This document shows, one piece after another, positions 27,871-40,040 of a stretch of 64,000 bases of DNA. Under the pieces are notes generated by a model, which ran no database searches, had not been told where the DNA came from, and worked only from the letters and a program-made list of their open reading frames with translations. Position 1 is the stretch's first letter. Every line of letters begins with the position of its first letter. The stretch is from Phocoena phocoena (lineage: Eukaryota > Chordata > Mammalia > Artiodactyla > Phocoenidae): NCBI RefSeq assembly GCF_963924675.1, contig NC_089232.1, positions 39,708,659 to 39,772,658 of the forward strand, written 5' to 3'. The position numbers were made by a program, and so were the translations under genes.

Positions 27871-29239
27871 TCAATCCTCAAGTCTGGACAGGTAAAGAGA
27901 TGGGCCTGTCTTGGTTTGGCTGGGCCGACAGACTCAACTAAACTCAACTAAAACAGAGAAGAGGGCTAGGTGCAGAACATGAAGTTTGAAGACTCCACTC
28001 TTAGCTATGAGTGGGGCCCAGTTTACTTCACCCTGAGCAAGAGGAGTGGAAGCATCTAAGGAAGTATTTTAGTCTTGCAGCTGCAAAGGCACAGCACAAC
28101 TTTGCATTATTCAATGACGGTTTTGTTTTTTGTTTTCAAACCCAGGTTATTTCATATACCAGGAGTTTGTCTCCTAGGGCTTTATTAATTGGAGCATTAC
28201 ATTTAAATGTCTTATATCTCCACTTGTCCCTGTCCCATAGTTGCACCTTTCCCTGGAGTGAGCACAGTGCCTGCACACAATTCTCTGTAGAGATGCCCAG
28301 ATGTAAGTGGCCCTTTGGAAGGGCCAGCAAGACCTTCAGTGGGATAATTTACTCTCCCAGGATGGATTTTACTCATTGTGTTATCACCAGGACAGCATAC
28401 GTGCATCCAGGTCTCTGGAGTAAGTACCTTATATTTTTCTTCTATTTTGTAAAATCAAAGAGGATACTTTTCACGAGGCTCTCAAAGTTCAGATTACACC
28501 ATCAGATTGATCTAAGTGCTTTCAGATGCGCAGGGGATTGACGAAGGCGTGGGGATGGGATCGTTAATGAATGCTTTCAAATGTGCAGATTAAAGTGCTT
28601 GTGATTTTCCAATAGTTCAGATCCAGGTTCTAGCCTCAGTTTCCTGTTTGGCCTTTGAGGATCCATCTCTCCAGGTGCTTCCTTTGGAAAGGAGAGCCCT
28701 AGGTGCTTGACTCTGCCTTGTGGGATCAGAAGGAATGATTGCTGAGCACCTGAGAAAAATGCTTAAATGATAGCAGTGAATTGCTGGGGAAGCAGCCCCA
28801 GGTTTTTGGAGGAGGCACAAGTGGTTCATGAAGGTCTGTAATTCTGTTTAGATTCCCAGTCATTTTTTTATTACTGTTACCGCTGCATTTGTGTAATTAT
28901 TGGCCTACAAAACAGTTCACAAGCATTCTCTCATTTGATGCTCACAGTAGCCCTGTAATATGTTACAAGCAGAACACATGCTGTTACCTCCATTTCATGG
29001 ACTGGAAAACTGAGGCTCAGAGCTGTTTGATCACACAGCTAGTTAGAAGTCAAGTCAGGTCCCAGGATAGACATTCCAGTACTATGTGAGGATGGCATAA
29101 AGTGAGATCTGTAGACCACTGTTTCTCTGATGAGTTCAAGTTCTCTGCTTTGCTTCTTCCTCCCTCCAAGGCAATAAGTTGGTTCAGTGTCCTCTCCTGG
29201 AACAAACTTTGGAAGCATCTCATCAGTGCTAGGTAGCTA
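27871..29239. other. Non-coding stretch with one MIR
   Basis: A 176-codon open frame lies at 28011-28541, but it has no recognisable domain, atypical composition and no splice context, so I regard it as chance. A MIR (reverse) lies at about 28905-29060 ('tggactggaaaactgaggc', 'gatcacacagctagttag'). Confidence 0.65.
28905..29060 (-). repeat. MIR SINE fragment
   Basis: 'ttcacaagcattctctcat', 'ggactggaaaactgaggctc' and 'gatcacacagctagttag' match reverse MIR. Confidence 0.8.
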
Positions 29240-29822
29240 TGATTTGGTCCAGCAATTCTACTCCTATGTATATATCCAAAAGAATTGAAAGCAGGGACTC
29301 AAACAGATATCTGTACATCCATGTTCGTAGCAGTAATACTCACCATGGCTAAAAAGTGGAAACAACCCAAGTGTCCATCAGGAGATGAATTGATAAACAA
29401 AATGTGTTATGTACACACAATAGACTACTGTTCAGCCATAGAAAGAAATGAAATTTTGAAACAGGCTACAGTGTGGATGGACCTTGAAAACATTATGCTT
29501 AGTGAAACAAGGCAGTTACAGAAGGACAAGCATTGTATGATTCTGCTTATATGAGGTACCTACAACAGGCAACATCATAGAGATAGAAAGCAGAATACAA
29601 GTTACCAAGGGCTGTGGGGAGGGGAGAGGGGAGTTGTTTAATGGGCACAGAGTTTAGATTGGAGATGATGAACAAATTCTGGAGATGGATGGTGGTGAAG
29701 GGTCCACAGAATTGTAAATGTAGTTAATGCCGCGGCATTGCACACTTACACGTGGTTAAAATGATAAAGATTAAATACTATGTTATATATATTTTACCAC
29801 AATAAAGAAAAACTTTAAAAAA
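29240..29822 (+). mobile_element. L1 LINE 3' end (old, L1M-type)
   Basis: It contains the L1 3' region landmarks 'ttctactcctatgtatatat', 'caacccaagtgtccatcag' and 'tggaccttgaaaacattatg', and ends 'caataaagaaaaact' plus A-rich sequence to about 29880. An 89-codon open frame inside (29285-29554) is a translated piece of this non-coding L1 end. Confidence 0.85.
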
Positions 29823-29931
29823 AGCAGGCAAACAAAACCCAAATATAAAACAACAACAAGAACAAATAACAACAACAAAATAAGAAGAAGTAATAGAGGA
29901 GGCGAGGCAAGCAGAGAAAGCACAGGGTAAA

Positions 29932-30254
29932 CAGGGGTCCCCAATCCCCAGTCCGTGGCCTGTTAGTAACTGGGCTACACAGCAGGAAGTGAGCGGCAGG
30001 CCAGCGAAGCTTCATCTGTATTAACAGCCGCTCCCCATCGCTCGCATTGCCGCCTGAGCTCTGCCTCCTGTCAGCATTATGGTGAGTTGTATAAGTATTG
30101 CGTTATATACTACTATGTAATAGTAATCGAAATAAAGTGCACAATAAAGTAATGCACTTGAATCATCCCGAAACCATCCCCCCAGCCCCAAGTCCGTGGA
30201 AAAATTGTCTTCCACAATATCGGTCCCTGGTGCCAAAAAGGTTGGGGACCGCTG
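29932..30254 (+). mobile_element. MER1B-like hAT-Charlie element
   Basis: Terminal inverted repeats 'caggggtccccaa' and 'ttggggaccgctg' (reverse 'cagcggtccccaa') bound 323 bp, close to the length I recall for MER1B. Internal landmarks are 'gtggcctgttagtaactggg', 'gcctgagctctgcctcctgt' and 'tggaaaaattgtcttccac'. Flanks share 'ggtaaa' on both sides, an eroded 8-bp duplication. It is a non-autonomous element with no transposase. Confidence 0.8.
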
Positions 30255-32229
30255 CGGTAAAGGGCAGGGCTGGTGTGGGAGACACAGTGGCATGGAAATG
30301 GAAAAGGGCAGAAAGAAAGGAAAGTGCCCAGAAGCAAGTGCTCTACCCAGGGGTCTGCAGCCTGTGGAGGCAGAAGGGTGATCTCTGGGGCCCGAGTCTA
30401 CGGCAGGAAACCATCCCAGACAGGTTCCGCCAGAGGAGGGCTGGTTTTCTTTTACTACCAGAGAGTGTGCGTGGAGCCCTGGGGCGGGATCACCTCCCTG
30501 GGGTGGGAGAAGTGTCCATTTCCAGTTTATTTATGTGTTTTATCCCAGGAGTGGGATAAATGGCTGTGAAACCGACCTGATATTTATGTCCATTTTAAGG
30601 CTGGCGGTTGATATGAGTGCTTTCTAGAGGAACTGTGCCCTCAGAGCTATTTGCTTTGGTAGAAGATTTCTGTTGGAGAGGAGACTGGGAAAAATCATCA
30701 GATTCCCTGCTTGCTGCTCCCTCTAATTGTATTCTCGCCTTTGAATAATTTCTGAGAATTAAGGAAGCGTAAGAAGTGGGGCCTCTTCAAGTTATGGGGG
30801 CATTCCAAAGACAGGTAAAATGTACTCTACTGGGGCCGGGCTCTTTACTGTTAGTTTGTGAAATCTACTTTTACCATTCTAAAAGTTTCATGTTGCCCAT
30901 ACTGCCCGTTAGGAAAAGTAGCAGATCAGGCTTTCAAAGATGTGCTCGGGCTGGATCAGGGAAGAGAGATTCTAAATCATACCTGGTCTGTTAATTTGTG
31001 TGGTCATTTCTTTTTTATTTAGAATTCCCTCTTCTTTTGCCTTTAAGCCACAGGTGGTATAATCACACCTTTTGCCTGAAGAACTCCCCACCTGTCAGAC
31101 CCTGAAGGTTCAAGTCTGTGGACAGAAGAGGTGTGAGTACTGAGCTAAAACGGAACATGAGCAAGAGTTTTGTCTGGTCACCACTGGGCTTTAAGAACTT
31201 GAAGGCCGAGAACTGGCCTCAAAAACAAAGGAGTGGTGATAATTTTGTAATGTATAAAAATATCGAATCACTGTTTTGCACCTGGAAAAAAGAAAAAAGA
31301 TGAGGCAAAGTTAATATATGCTTTAAAAAGGTATAAAACACACACACACACACACACGTATATAATAATTCCTTCTCATATTCTTAGAACTACAAAAAAA
31401 AAAAAAAAAGCAAAGAACTGAAGGGACTTGAAGTTACATTCTGAGACCAAGGCAAAGGACCCCACACCTTGGGATCTTGCTGTAACCTGCTTTCAGGTGG
31501 TATTCAGCATGCATTTGCTTGGTGATGGAGGCAGATGATTGGAATTCGTTTTTCACCAAATGATTTCATTGTCTGAGTCCTGAGCCCTGGTCAAATCTTC
31601 TTCCCTTTTAATCTTATTTATAAAAACATCAATTGGTACAGGCTGGGCTTAACTGCAAGAGAATTTAAGCAGGAGGAGAGCCTAATTCATACAAACTACC
31701 TGGTAAATCTGGGACTTCTCTGAAAGGATTCCAAATAAATGTATTTGTCTGGGAGGAGGGCAAGGAAGTAATTATATTATTACTAATAATGTAATAAGAA
31801 AATCGTAACTTTGAAAACTATTTTTACCTTTGTTGAAGAGTTTTCTCATTTTGTCCCCATGCTACCCAGGTATTGCCATTAGCCTCATTTTTCCTGTGAG
31901 TAAACTGAGGCACAGAGAAGTCCAGTGGTTTGTTAGGGGCCACAGAACCGGTTAGGAGAATAGGCAGGGATTAGGACTCATCCTGCAGACTTTCCCTGGG
32001 GCTTTTAATCTTGTCCTTTCTGGACATGCCCACTCCTGGGTTTCGACTCATGCTAGGTGCTTGGTGGGATAAGTGTTGGATCCAGTGTGATGTGTCGGGT
32101 AGGGGGTGGCTCCTGAAAGTGCTAACGTGCTCAGGCTGCCATGGTGAGGTGATGAGAATTGAGGACAGACCCGTGCCTGGAGGGAGAATTGTGAGCACTG
32201 GGGTTATGATACTGATCTGCGGTTCTCAG
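30255..32229. other. Non-coding stretch with small repeats
   Basis: It contains a short CA repeat at about 31338-31358, an A run at 31394-31410 and a reverse MIR at about 31840-31960 ('gtgagtaaactgaggcacag'). 'taattttgtaatgtataaaa ... gaatcactgttttgcacc' near 31238-31285 resembles an L1 3' end scrap. No exon was recognised. Confidence 0.6.
31840..31960 (-). repeat. MIR SINE fragment
   Basis: 'gccattagcctcatttttcc', 'gagtaaactgaggcacagag' and 'tttgttaggggccacag' in reverse MIR order. Confidence 0.75.
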
Positions 32230-32289
32230 TGATTCCCTTTGTTATCGACCCTTTTGAGTTGGGCCCCAAGAAGGCTCCTCCTACCTTCT

Positions 32290-32700
32290 ATTGATCTAGC
32301 CAATAGAAGGAGACCGAGTTTAGTTCAGAAGTTTTGTTCTCTGATTCGAGAACGGAGAGGTGCGAGCTCAGGCGCTAGAGCACATACTCCGCCCAAAAGG
32401 CCATGCGCGGGGCTGCTCTGTAGGGATCTCGTCAGCGGGGGGCGGGGCCGAACTCCCAGGGCTGGCGCACCTGCGCTGCTCCCGGCTCCAGATCTCAGGG
32501 CGGGGTGCAGCGTCTCTGCCCTCGCTCTGCTGCCGCCATCTTGAATTGAGCGTCGTGTGGAGCGCTTCGCCGGCCAAGCTGTGGTGTCGCAGTCGTTTTC
32601 TACCGGGAGCTCTGGTTTGAAGGATCCGGAAGAAGGCCTCTACACGCATCCCACTTTGAGCAAGTGAAACTAGACGAAGCACAAAGGAAAACAAGGTTAG
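32290..32700 (+). promoter_or_regulatory. Orphan CpG-rich promoter with possible first exon
   Basis: A sharp CpG-rich block stands in AT-rich surroundings. In order: a CCAAT box (32300-32304, 'agccaatag'), a GC box 'gcggggggcggggccg' (32435-32450), a perfect YY1-type element 'gccgccatcttg' (32532-32543) and an ETS-like 'ccggaag' near 32626. YY1 sites of this form usually sit just downstream of a start site, so transcription to the right from about 32480-32530 is expected. 'acaag|gttaga' (donor GT at 32696-32697) could end the first exon. Open frames over it on both strands (60-108 codons) show no known domain. It is about 22 kb past the XL polyA site. In human a non-coding host RNA, MIR4432HG, lies downstream of BCL11A, and this may be its promoter; that link is from memory and is tentative. 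Confidence 0.6.
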
Positions 32701-33329
32701 ACGTTATTTTATTACCCAGATTCTATTTTTATTTCCCAGGAATTGTTCATGGGGGCTTTGCCGGTGACACATGCAGGCTGAGAGAGCAGGTGGGTTTACA
32801 TACCACCTGCATCCACTGGGCCACCTCTGGGCCTGGCCAGCTCCTACCTCTTACCTCTAAGAGGGCAGGCAGCTTGCTCCATCACCCCTGAAGTTTCAAA
32901 TGCCTTCTTTTAAAGTGACTGTGCTGGTCGGGACAGCAAAGCCATTTCCTTCAGAAGGTCTTGTTTTGTTTGTTTTTTAGAAGACCTTTGTTTTAACATT
33001 CTCAGATTATCTAGGAGGAGTCATTAGTCTCCTTTCCCCAGATGGATTAGTTTGTCAGATTTTGTACGTCTCAGTTTATCCAAGAAGGAAGGAGTCTGCC
33101 CTTGAGAATACACGGTGCTGGGAAGTTCGCTGAGACAAGCCTGGAGGCTGCAGGGCGATGGGCGATGGAGGGTGGCGGCCACACGAAGCCTATATGGGCA
33201 GACAGCTTGGAGGCCAGGCCGGCAGCACTGAAGGCAACATCCCTGGACCTCACAAGCGATCCCACTGGAATGTGTGCCGCGGGAGGGGCTGCTGGGGACG
33301 CCTTCAGGCCGGGTGTTTGGTGGCGCAGT

Positions 33330-33460
33330 GCTGGATTCAGAGCCAAGACACCTGGGCTCTAGTCCCTGCTCTTTCCGTTCATTTTCTTCTCTGGGCCTTA
33401 GTATCCTCATCTGTAAAATGGCTACATGAATTCCAAAGTCATTTCTGACTCTAAGAGTCT
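33330..33460 (+). repeat. MIR SINE fragment
   Basis: 'ctggattcagagccaagac', 'gggccttagtatcctcatct' and 'gtaaaatgg' match forward MIR. Confidence 0.75.
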
Positions 33461-34489
33461 ATGTGACTCTCCCTGCAGGGGAGAACCTGGGAGGGTAACC
33501 TGAGAGAACACAGCTCAGGGGTGGCCAGGTGGGAAGTCACCTGGCGTAGCCATAGGAAGAATCAGTGAATGGCTGTCTCAGCTGTGAGCAATCCGTGGTG
33601 AGAGGACTAGGCTTAGGCCAGTCAGGGACGAAGGTGATTCTTAAAAACGCCAGGGAAGTTATAGAAGGAGGTTTTGCCTAAATGACGGGCAAGTAGGCAC
33701 AAATAAACCAGCTCAAGGTCTCAATTTGGTCAGGAAAGGAGTGCCTTTTTTTTTTTTTAAAGGAAATAAATCCAATCGGGTCTTTTATCTTGTTTAGAAA
33801 TAATAAATTTAACATGTATTGGGGTTAGTAGACCAGTACAGGGGCTCTTTGGGGGCATGGGTTCATTAGGCTGGGAGTATTTATGAGGCAGGGTTTATAG
33901 GACACCATTCAACAATCCTTGGGCCAGGGCTGTTTTGGCTGCAGCTTTGGGTGATCTTTTGGAGTTCTGTTTTACTGAAATATAGTTTAGAGCACAAAGA
34001 ATTAAATGGCTTTTGAAAACATTTCCCTCCCACCCCAACTAGTTAAATTCCCAACACTTTGCAACCATGGCTGTAATTCAGTTTACAAACACAAATGGAG
34101 TGCCCACATGTCTTCCTACATGCAGTACAGTATGAGGTATTTCGAGGAAAATAACAATGAATTACAGCAGGGCCACGGCAGGTGACACAAACATTTTCCT
34201 GTAATAGGTTTTGGGAATTTTCCTTCTCATATGAGAAGGCACACCAGCACGTACCTACACCATGACCTCCACGTGCCTTTTTGCTACAGGACTTAGTTTT
34301 GGTTTCTGGTAACTTTTTTAACAATTGATAGGCCACACTTAGTCCTAATCAAAATATGGTAGACCACTGGTTAAAATATGGCATGAACATTGTTTTAAAA
34401 AAGAAGATTCTGGAATACAGACTGGTTAAGACAATAAATGAATGCCGTCTCACTGGGCACTTGGTGAAGGTAAAGGGCATGCCCTGTTT

Positions 34490-34640
34490 TTGAGCACCTC
34501 TTATGTGTATGTCATTTGCTCCTCTGATCCATGTAGTATTATTGCCATTCTCCAGATAAAGAAACTGAGGCTTGAACTAGTTAAGTGACTTGTTAAAGGT
34601 CATTTAGCTTGGATCTTAAGCTGGGTCTCAGAGCGTGGAA
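34490..34640 (-). repeat. MIR SINE fragment
   Basis: 'gagcacctcttatgtgtatg', 'gataaagaaactgaggcttg' and 'aggtcatttagcttgg' match reverse MIR. Confidence 0.8.
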
Positions 34641-35654
34641 AAGATTTTCAGGGGCAGAGAATAGAGAGGATAGTTAGAACAAGGTATGTCTTGGGAAAGA
34701 GTGAGGTGCAGAGGTAAACAGGAATGGATGGTTTAACTTCTCAATGTCACAGCCTTTTGGGTTGAAACATATCTACCTGAAGTAGCTTTTCAATCCCCCA
34801 GTATTGGAGGGGGTAGAAGTAACCTGCATTGTGTTACTCCCATCTGTCTCAATAGTGCCCATCTCTAAGTCCAGAAAGAGAACTGGGAGGAGTGAGAATA
34901 TAAAATAATTACTCTTTGATGGCAATTTCCATATGCTTCCTAAAATGATACCCAACCCAAATTACCTTTCTACAGGTACATCTAGACAGCTGAGGCTTAA
35001 TAAATCTGAAATAATAATGGGAAAAGCCATAAGAGTAATGATTTTAAAAGCCCTGTGTTCCCAAGGGGCATGTATTACCAGCTGCACACTCCTTTCTGTG
35101 TGTGATCAAAACCGTTTTTGTTCCATTTAAAAAGAAGACACTTGTAAGAAGGTGCTTCATTGGTTGAAGAAGTAGTTGCTTGGCCGCTGGCTTGATTTCT
35201 GAAAACAAAAATGACGTTTCTGTGGAGTCAACCTGAAGAAGGTATTTTGTTCGGCTTCTCAAAAGTTGCAAATAAACTTTAAAGAGATGCTCAGGGAGGT
35301 GGTTGTGGTGATGGACTTATTACTCCCCATGCCCACCCCTCCCCCTCTTTTCGCCTGTTTACCATCCGTGGATAACCCCGAGGAGTTAGGATGGGAAGAG
35401 AGCGCAGGGTGTTGTGGGCCTCTGATGTTGGTCAGGAGAGGTTGGAGGCTGGGGGTGGAGCCCCAGAAGGATAAGGAGGCTCAAGGTGGTATCGCCTCTT
35501 ATCCACCACACTTCTTCCCAAGAGAAGGCTGCCGCCACCATCCTCTCCTTTGCCACTGGTGGTGACTATGGGAATACATCTCATAGGATTTGAGAGGGAT
35601 GTCCAGGTTCATCTCTTAGGACCCATTAATTCAGTTGCTTGAGTGTTCTAGTGA

Positions 35655-35830
35655 CGGACTTGTGTGGTATGGTGGAAGGAGTGCCAGATTGCAAAAGAAG
35701 CCTTGGCCCTGGACAGTTCTGCTGTGTAGGTTTAAGAGAGTTCCTTAAGATTTCTCCATCTCTATTTCCTTATGTGCCATCCAGGATGGTTGTATTAGAT
35801 TATCTTCACGCTCCCTCCCAAGTCTGTGAG
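35655..35830 (+). repeat. MIR SINE fragment
   Basis: 'gtatggtggaaggagtgcc', then 'tccatctctatttccttatg' and 'gttgtattagattatcttca' follow forward MIR with heavy divergence. Confidence 0.55.
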
Positions 35831-37358
35831 TAGAGGCTAAAGTTGTAAATCCAGTCTCCCCTCCTCAGGGTATAGATAATGCTGCTTTGTGCCACAGTCA
35901 GACAGTGGCCCTCACCTGCCCTTATCTGGACTCCTCTAGATGAGGATGTCAGTGGTTCAGTACAAATCCTTTGTCATTTTAGGTAAAACAGCTCCTGGTC
36001 GATGCAGTCAGCAAAATTGTGTAGAAGAACTAGGGCGAACAACTATGCTGGTTTGCCTGAGACTGAGACAGTTTTAAAACTGGCAAAGTCCTGGGCAAAC
36101 TGGGGCGAGGTGGTCACCCTGAGAAGGACAGTGTCCACCAACTTAGTGTGAAGGCGCTGCTCAGCCAGGGCCAGTGAAGGTATCACTGAGAGATATAGAA
36201 ACCTTCTAGAAATCTCCAATTTCTCTTGGCAATTATGTATTCCCTGGAAATCTCTTCAGGGCTCTCTTAGACAAATGCTGAAATTTAAGTGATGAAATGT
36301 CTTCTCCCCCCAGGCCCCAGGCCTATGTTACTAAGACACTTCCTATCCCAAAGGCTATTTTGGCCCTGGTCTAATTGATCTTGCGCCAAATGTCCCTGAA
36401 ACCACCTCTTGCTCACCACAACCTCCTAGTCCAACATTCACCTGCCCAGTGCAGGAGGCATGATCCATATGAGTCTGATGGGACTATGGTAAGCCTCTGC
36501 CCAAGTTCTCACATACCCTCCCATCCCTCACCCTAGGCCTAGGAATAAGTAACCTCCCTTCCAAAACTGATGCTCTGACTGGGCCGCTAAGTAAGAAACA
36601 TGTGACCGTAAGAAGGCAGGAGACTTAAGAGCTGAGTATGCATGTTTCATGCCCAGGATCCAAGATGTCCTGATTTAGGTGATTATTCTTAGAGGGAGGG
36701 TTCTGAGGGTGGCTGTAAGAGTCTAAAAGAGCCTATATTGGCACAACTATTCCCTGTTGCCAGTAGCTACTCCTTGTAGGGATGTGACAACTTCTTTCTG
36801 GGGCTTGGAGTCATTTTCTTCTGAACTTCTTCTGAGTTGGGGAGCAATGTAGGTGGTTCTCTCAAGTCTCTTCGCTTTTATTTAATTCTACTTCTCTCCT
36901 AGCTTTTCTTACTTGGGCCTTCCTTCTCTCTATGCTTTGGTGGCACAGAACTCTGAGCAGCGATTTTATAATTTCTAAAATCTGTTTGGATCATACAATT
37001 TATATACAGTTATTTTTTTGTTGTAAAAATTCAAATTTTGTCAGTTGGATGGATGAGAATGATGTGGTCTTGGTTTAGTTCACGTTTCCTTGGGCCCCTG
37101 AATGACAGTGTGAGGTAGGCCCTCCTTCATCTGCCACCCTCTGGATAACCTGCATTAGACTGTGATATAAGTGAAAAAACTGTTTTATTGTGTTAGGCCA
37201 CTGATATTGGGGTTGTTTGCTACAGCAGTTGGCCTACCCTGACCAGTGCAAGGCGTTTCAAATAATAGCAAAATACCGAAACCTTCTTGGCTTCTTAATA
37301 CCACATCAGCCAGGCCCTGTCCTACCTGGCCTGTGTGTGAAGCTGACTTCCATTTCTT

Positions 37359-37551
37359 TTTTTTTTTTTTTTTTGCGGTACACAGGCCTCTCACTGTTGT
37401 GGCCTCTCCCGTTGCGGAGCACAGGCTCCAGATACGCAGGCCCAGCGGCCATGGCTCACGGGCCCAGCTGCTCCTCGGCGGACTGGAGCACAAACCCGTG
37501 TCCCCTGCATCGGCAGGCGGACTCTCAACCACTGCGCCCCCAGGGAAGCCC
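37359..37551 (-). mobile_element. Young CHR-type (toothed-whale type) SINE
   Basis: On the minus strand it reads 'gcgcagtggttgagagtccg', 'cctgccgatgcaggggacac', 'ggcccgtgagccatggccgc', then 'cacaacagtgagaggcc' and the poly-A tail (a T run on this strand). Perfect 16-bp direct repeats 'ctgacttccatttctt' at 37343-37358 and 37552-37567 bound it. Low divergence and the perfect duplication mark it as the most recent insertion in the window. Open frames on both strands across it are SINE artefacts. Confidence 0.92.
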
Positions 37552-37567
37552 CTGACTTCCATTTCTT

Positions 37568-38342
37568 AAGACTTAGCCTATGGTTTGAAAACCCAAGTAA
37601 CTACAGAGAACTGAAATAGCCTTTTGCCTCTCCTCTGTTTCTGTGTCTCTCCCATAGCCATCCTTCCACCATTGTCTTTGTGAATAGTCTTTTCCTTTCT
37701 CTCTCCCTATTTACAAAAGCAAAATGGAAATGTTCAAAGGTTAAAATAGGCCAGTGATTCTTTGACTATGTCAGTGCATAACAAATTGGGGTGGAGAATT
37801 TTAACAATTAAAATTTTTTTTCCCTGAATCTTCGTTTGGCCTTTAGTACTATCTGGATAATTAATGCCACTGTGATATCTTTTCTCCTCTCTTTGGGTGA
37901 CTAAATATTTGCACCTCAGCTCCCTCCTTTTTGTGTATGTGTATAGAAATAATTTCAATGCCCTAGCTTAAGATCTGGCAAGGAAAAATATCCTTATCCC
38001 CTTGGAGAAGGTCATCCAATTCTGGAAAAGCTGCCTCAAGAAAGAACCGTATACACGTTTTGTAAAAGCGTGATTATTAAGTTTCAGGTTTATTATCATG
38101 CAAATGCTTCCATTTCCCCTCTTACCCCACCCAATCCCCTCCTACAGTTGTAAGTGAAATGACATCTGGGACATTGGGAATTTAACCAGCCAGTCAGGAA
38201 GGTGGAACAATGTATCCTCAGCCATTGGTTCACAGGGGTTTTCAGAGGGCCTTTGCAGGGAACTTAAGGAGTTGTTCCTTTAAACAAGGTGCTAGCTTAT
38301 CTCACATTTTAAAACTCCCTTTGCTTTTGGATTTAAGTGTTT
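37568..38342. other. Non-coding stretch, nothing recognised
   Basis: AT-rich DNA between the young SINE and an old L1 3' end. I see no repeat family, exon or motif that I can support. Confidence 0.5.
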
Positions 38343-38720
38343 ATCTCCTTGGGAGTATGAATTGGTACAAGCAATTTGGCAACATGCATAAGGAGCATTA
38401 AAAACGTTTGCTTATTTGACCCTGTAGTCCCACTTCTAGGGCCTTATCCTAAGGAAATAATCAGAGATGTGATGACAGATGTATGTACATGGATGCTTAT
38501 CACAGTATAATTTATGATAGCAAAACCCCTGGAAACAGCCTAAATGCTGAATAATAAGGGTAGGGTAAGTCTGCTTGATAATGGAATACTATGCCACCTT
38601 TAAAAATAGTATTTTCTCCCCGAAAACTTAAGGACATGGGAAAATGTTCATGATACAGTGTTAAGTGGGAAAAAGTATACAAAACAAATTCTCACCTTTT
38701 ATTAAAAAATAGTTTGTCGA
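38343..38720 (+). mobile_element. Old L1 LINE 3' end fragment
   Basis: 'acaagcaatttggcaacatg', 'ttgaccctgtagtcccactt', 'atcctaaggaaataatcaga', 'tggaatactatgccacc' and 'gggaaaatgttcatgataca' are standard old L1 3' UTR text. Confidence 0.8.
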
Positions 38721-38779
38721 GGCACACATACACAAAAGAAAATGAATAAATACACATAAGAAGAGTTTGATTCTAACCT

Positions 38780-38955
38780 CAACTCTGACATCTAACTGCT
38801 TAGCATTTAGATGCTAATTGATTTAAAACCTGTGAATTTTTTTTTCAGGGTTGTGGTGAGGATCTGAAAGAATGTTTGCAAAGTTCCTTGCCCATAGTGG
38901 TTGCTCAGTAAATGGTAGTAACTATTATCATTATGGTTCTTATCACTATTATTTA
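38780..38955 (+). repeat. MIR SINE 3' portion
   Basis: 'gttgtggtgaggatctgaaa', 'gttccttgcccatagtgg' and 'gctcagtaaatggtagtaac', then AT-rich 'attatcattatgg', match forward MIR. Confidence 0.7.
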
Positions 38956-39354
38956 TTAGTGGTAGGAGTTTGTCAGTGACAAAGCTCAGGTAAGAGTAGT
39001 TTTGTGGGGACAGCCTTCCTATTACTCTCAACTCACTTCCCATTGTTGTCTACTCACTATCTTCTGTGAGGTGGTACTGCCCACAATCCAGACAAAACAA
39101 ACCCCAAGCCCCAAAGTGGACATTGTCATAGGGGTAAAACCTCCTGGAAAATATGTGGATGGGGACATTTGGAGGAGAGCAGAACTTCCTCTGGTTGGTC
39201 AAACAAAGCAAGTTAAGCATTTAGGAAAATGACTTACTTATTGGGTTGAAAGCAAATGATAGTATACCGTCTGCGTGGTGCTTCATTATTTAAAGTCCTG
39301 TTATCTCATAGGAGGAAGTATTTCTGTGAAGTAGCTTATATGGTTTGATCTCCT

Positions 39355-39910
39355 GTATTAGTTATCCGTTGCTAGGTAACAGATCACCTCAACACTTAGC
39401 CCTTACACCAACACACATTTATTATCTTGTAGTTACTATGGGTCAGGAATCCGGGTGCAGCTTAGCTGGGCTGAGGGTCTGTCATGGACCGCAGTCAAGG
39501 TAAGGACAGATCTACAGTCTTCCGGAGGTTCAGCTGGGCAGGCTCACTCAGTGGCTCTTGGCAGGATTCAGTTTTTCATGAGCTGTTGGACTGAGGGCCT
39601 TGGTTCCTCACTGGCTATTGGCTGGAGGCTGCCTTAAGTTCCTTGCTATGTGGTCCTCTACAGGGCAGCTACAACATGGCAGTCAGCTCCATTGGAATAA
39701 ACAGGTTGAGAGAGAGAAAGAGAAAAGTCACAGTCTTTTGTAATCTAATCTTGGAGTTGATATCCTCCTATTTTTGCCATTTTCTTTTTATTAGAAGCAA
39801 GATCCAGGTCTAGCAAGGTCCAGCCCACACTCCAGTGGTGGGGATTACACAAGGGCGTGGATGTCAGAAGGCTGGGGCATTGGGGTCATTTTAGAAGGTA
39901 GCCTAGCACA
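39355..39910 (+). repeat. Ancient interspersed repeat, LTR-like, family not assigned
   Basis: 'gttatccgttgctaggtaac', 'cacatttattatcttgtag', 'ctgttggactgagggcct', 'ctggctattggctggaggct' and 'ggcagctacaacatggcag' match a common mammalian repeat I recognise by its text but cannot name with certainty. An open frame at 39455-39637 is part of it. Confidence 0.6.
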
Positions 39911-40040
39911 TCCCCTTTTTACAGCAGAGGAAACCAAGGCTTAGCAAGGATGTGTGACGTTCCCTAAATCATCCATGAAGGAAGACTCAAACCAGGGTAT
40001 TTTGGTTTCCAAAGCCTGTGCTCTGTCCACTCGTGCAGAC
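39911..40040 (-). repeat. MIR SINE fragment
   Basis: 'ttttacagcagaggaaacca', 'aggcttagcaagg' and 'gcctgtgctctgtccac' in reverse MIR order. Confidence 0.7.

Larger units (their letters stand above)
32701..37342. other. Non-coding stretch after the CpG promoter
   Basis: Possible intron of the putative transcript starting at 32.5 kb. It holds MIR fragments near 33330-33460 (+), 34490-34640 (-) and 35655-35830 (+). A mild GC-rich patch at 33100-33330 has a few CpGs but no promoter motif that I could defend. No coding exon was recognised. Confidence 0.6.

Noticed and set aside
28011..28541. 176-codon open frame, the longest in the intergenic part
   Set aside because: No recognisable domain, no promoter or splice context, composition typical of chance frames.
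32239..32694. Open frames of 86-108 codons over the CpG promoter
   Set aside because: They run on both strands with no known domain, as is common over CpG islands; the promoter call does not depend on them.
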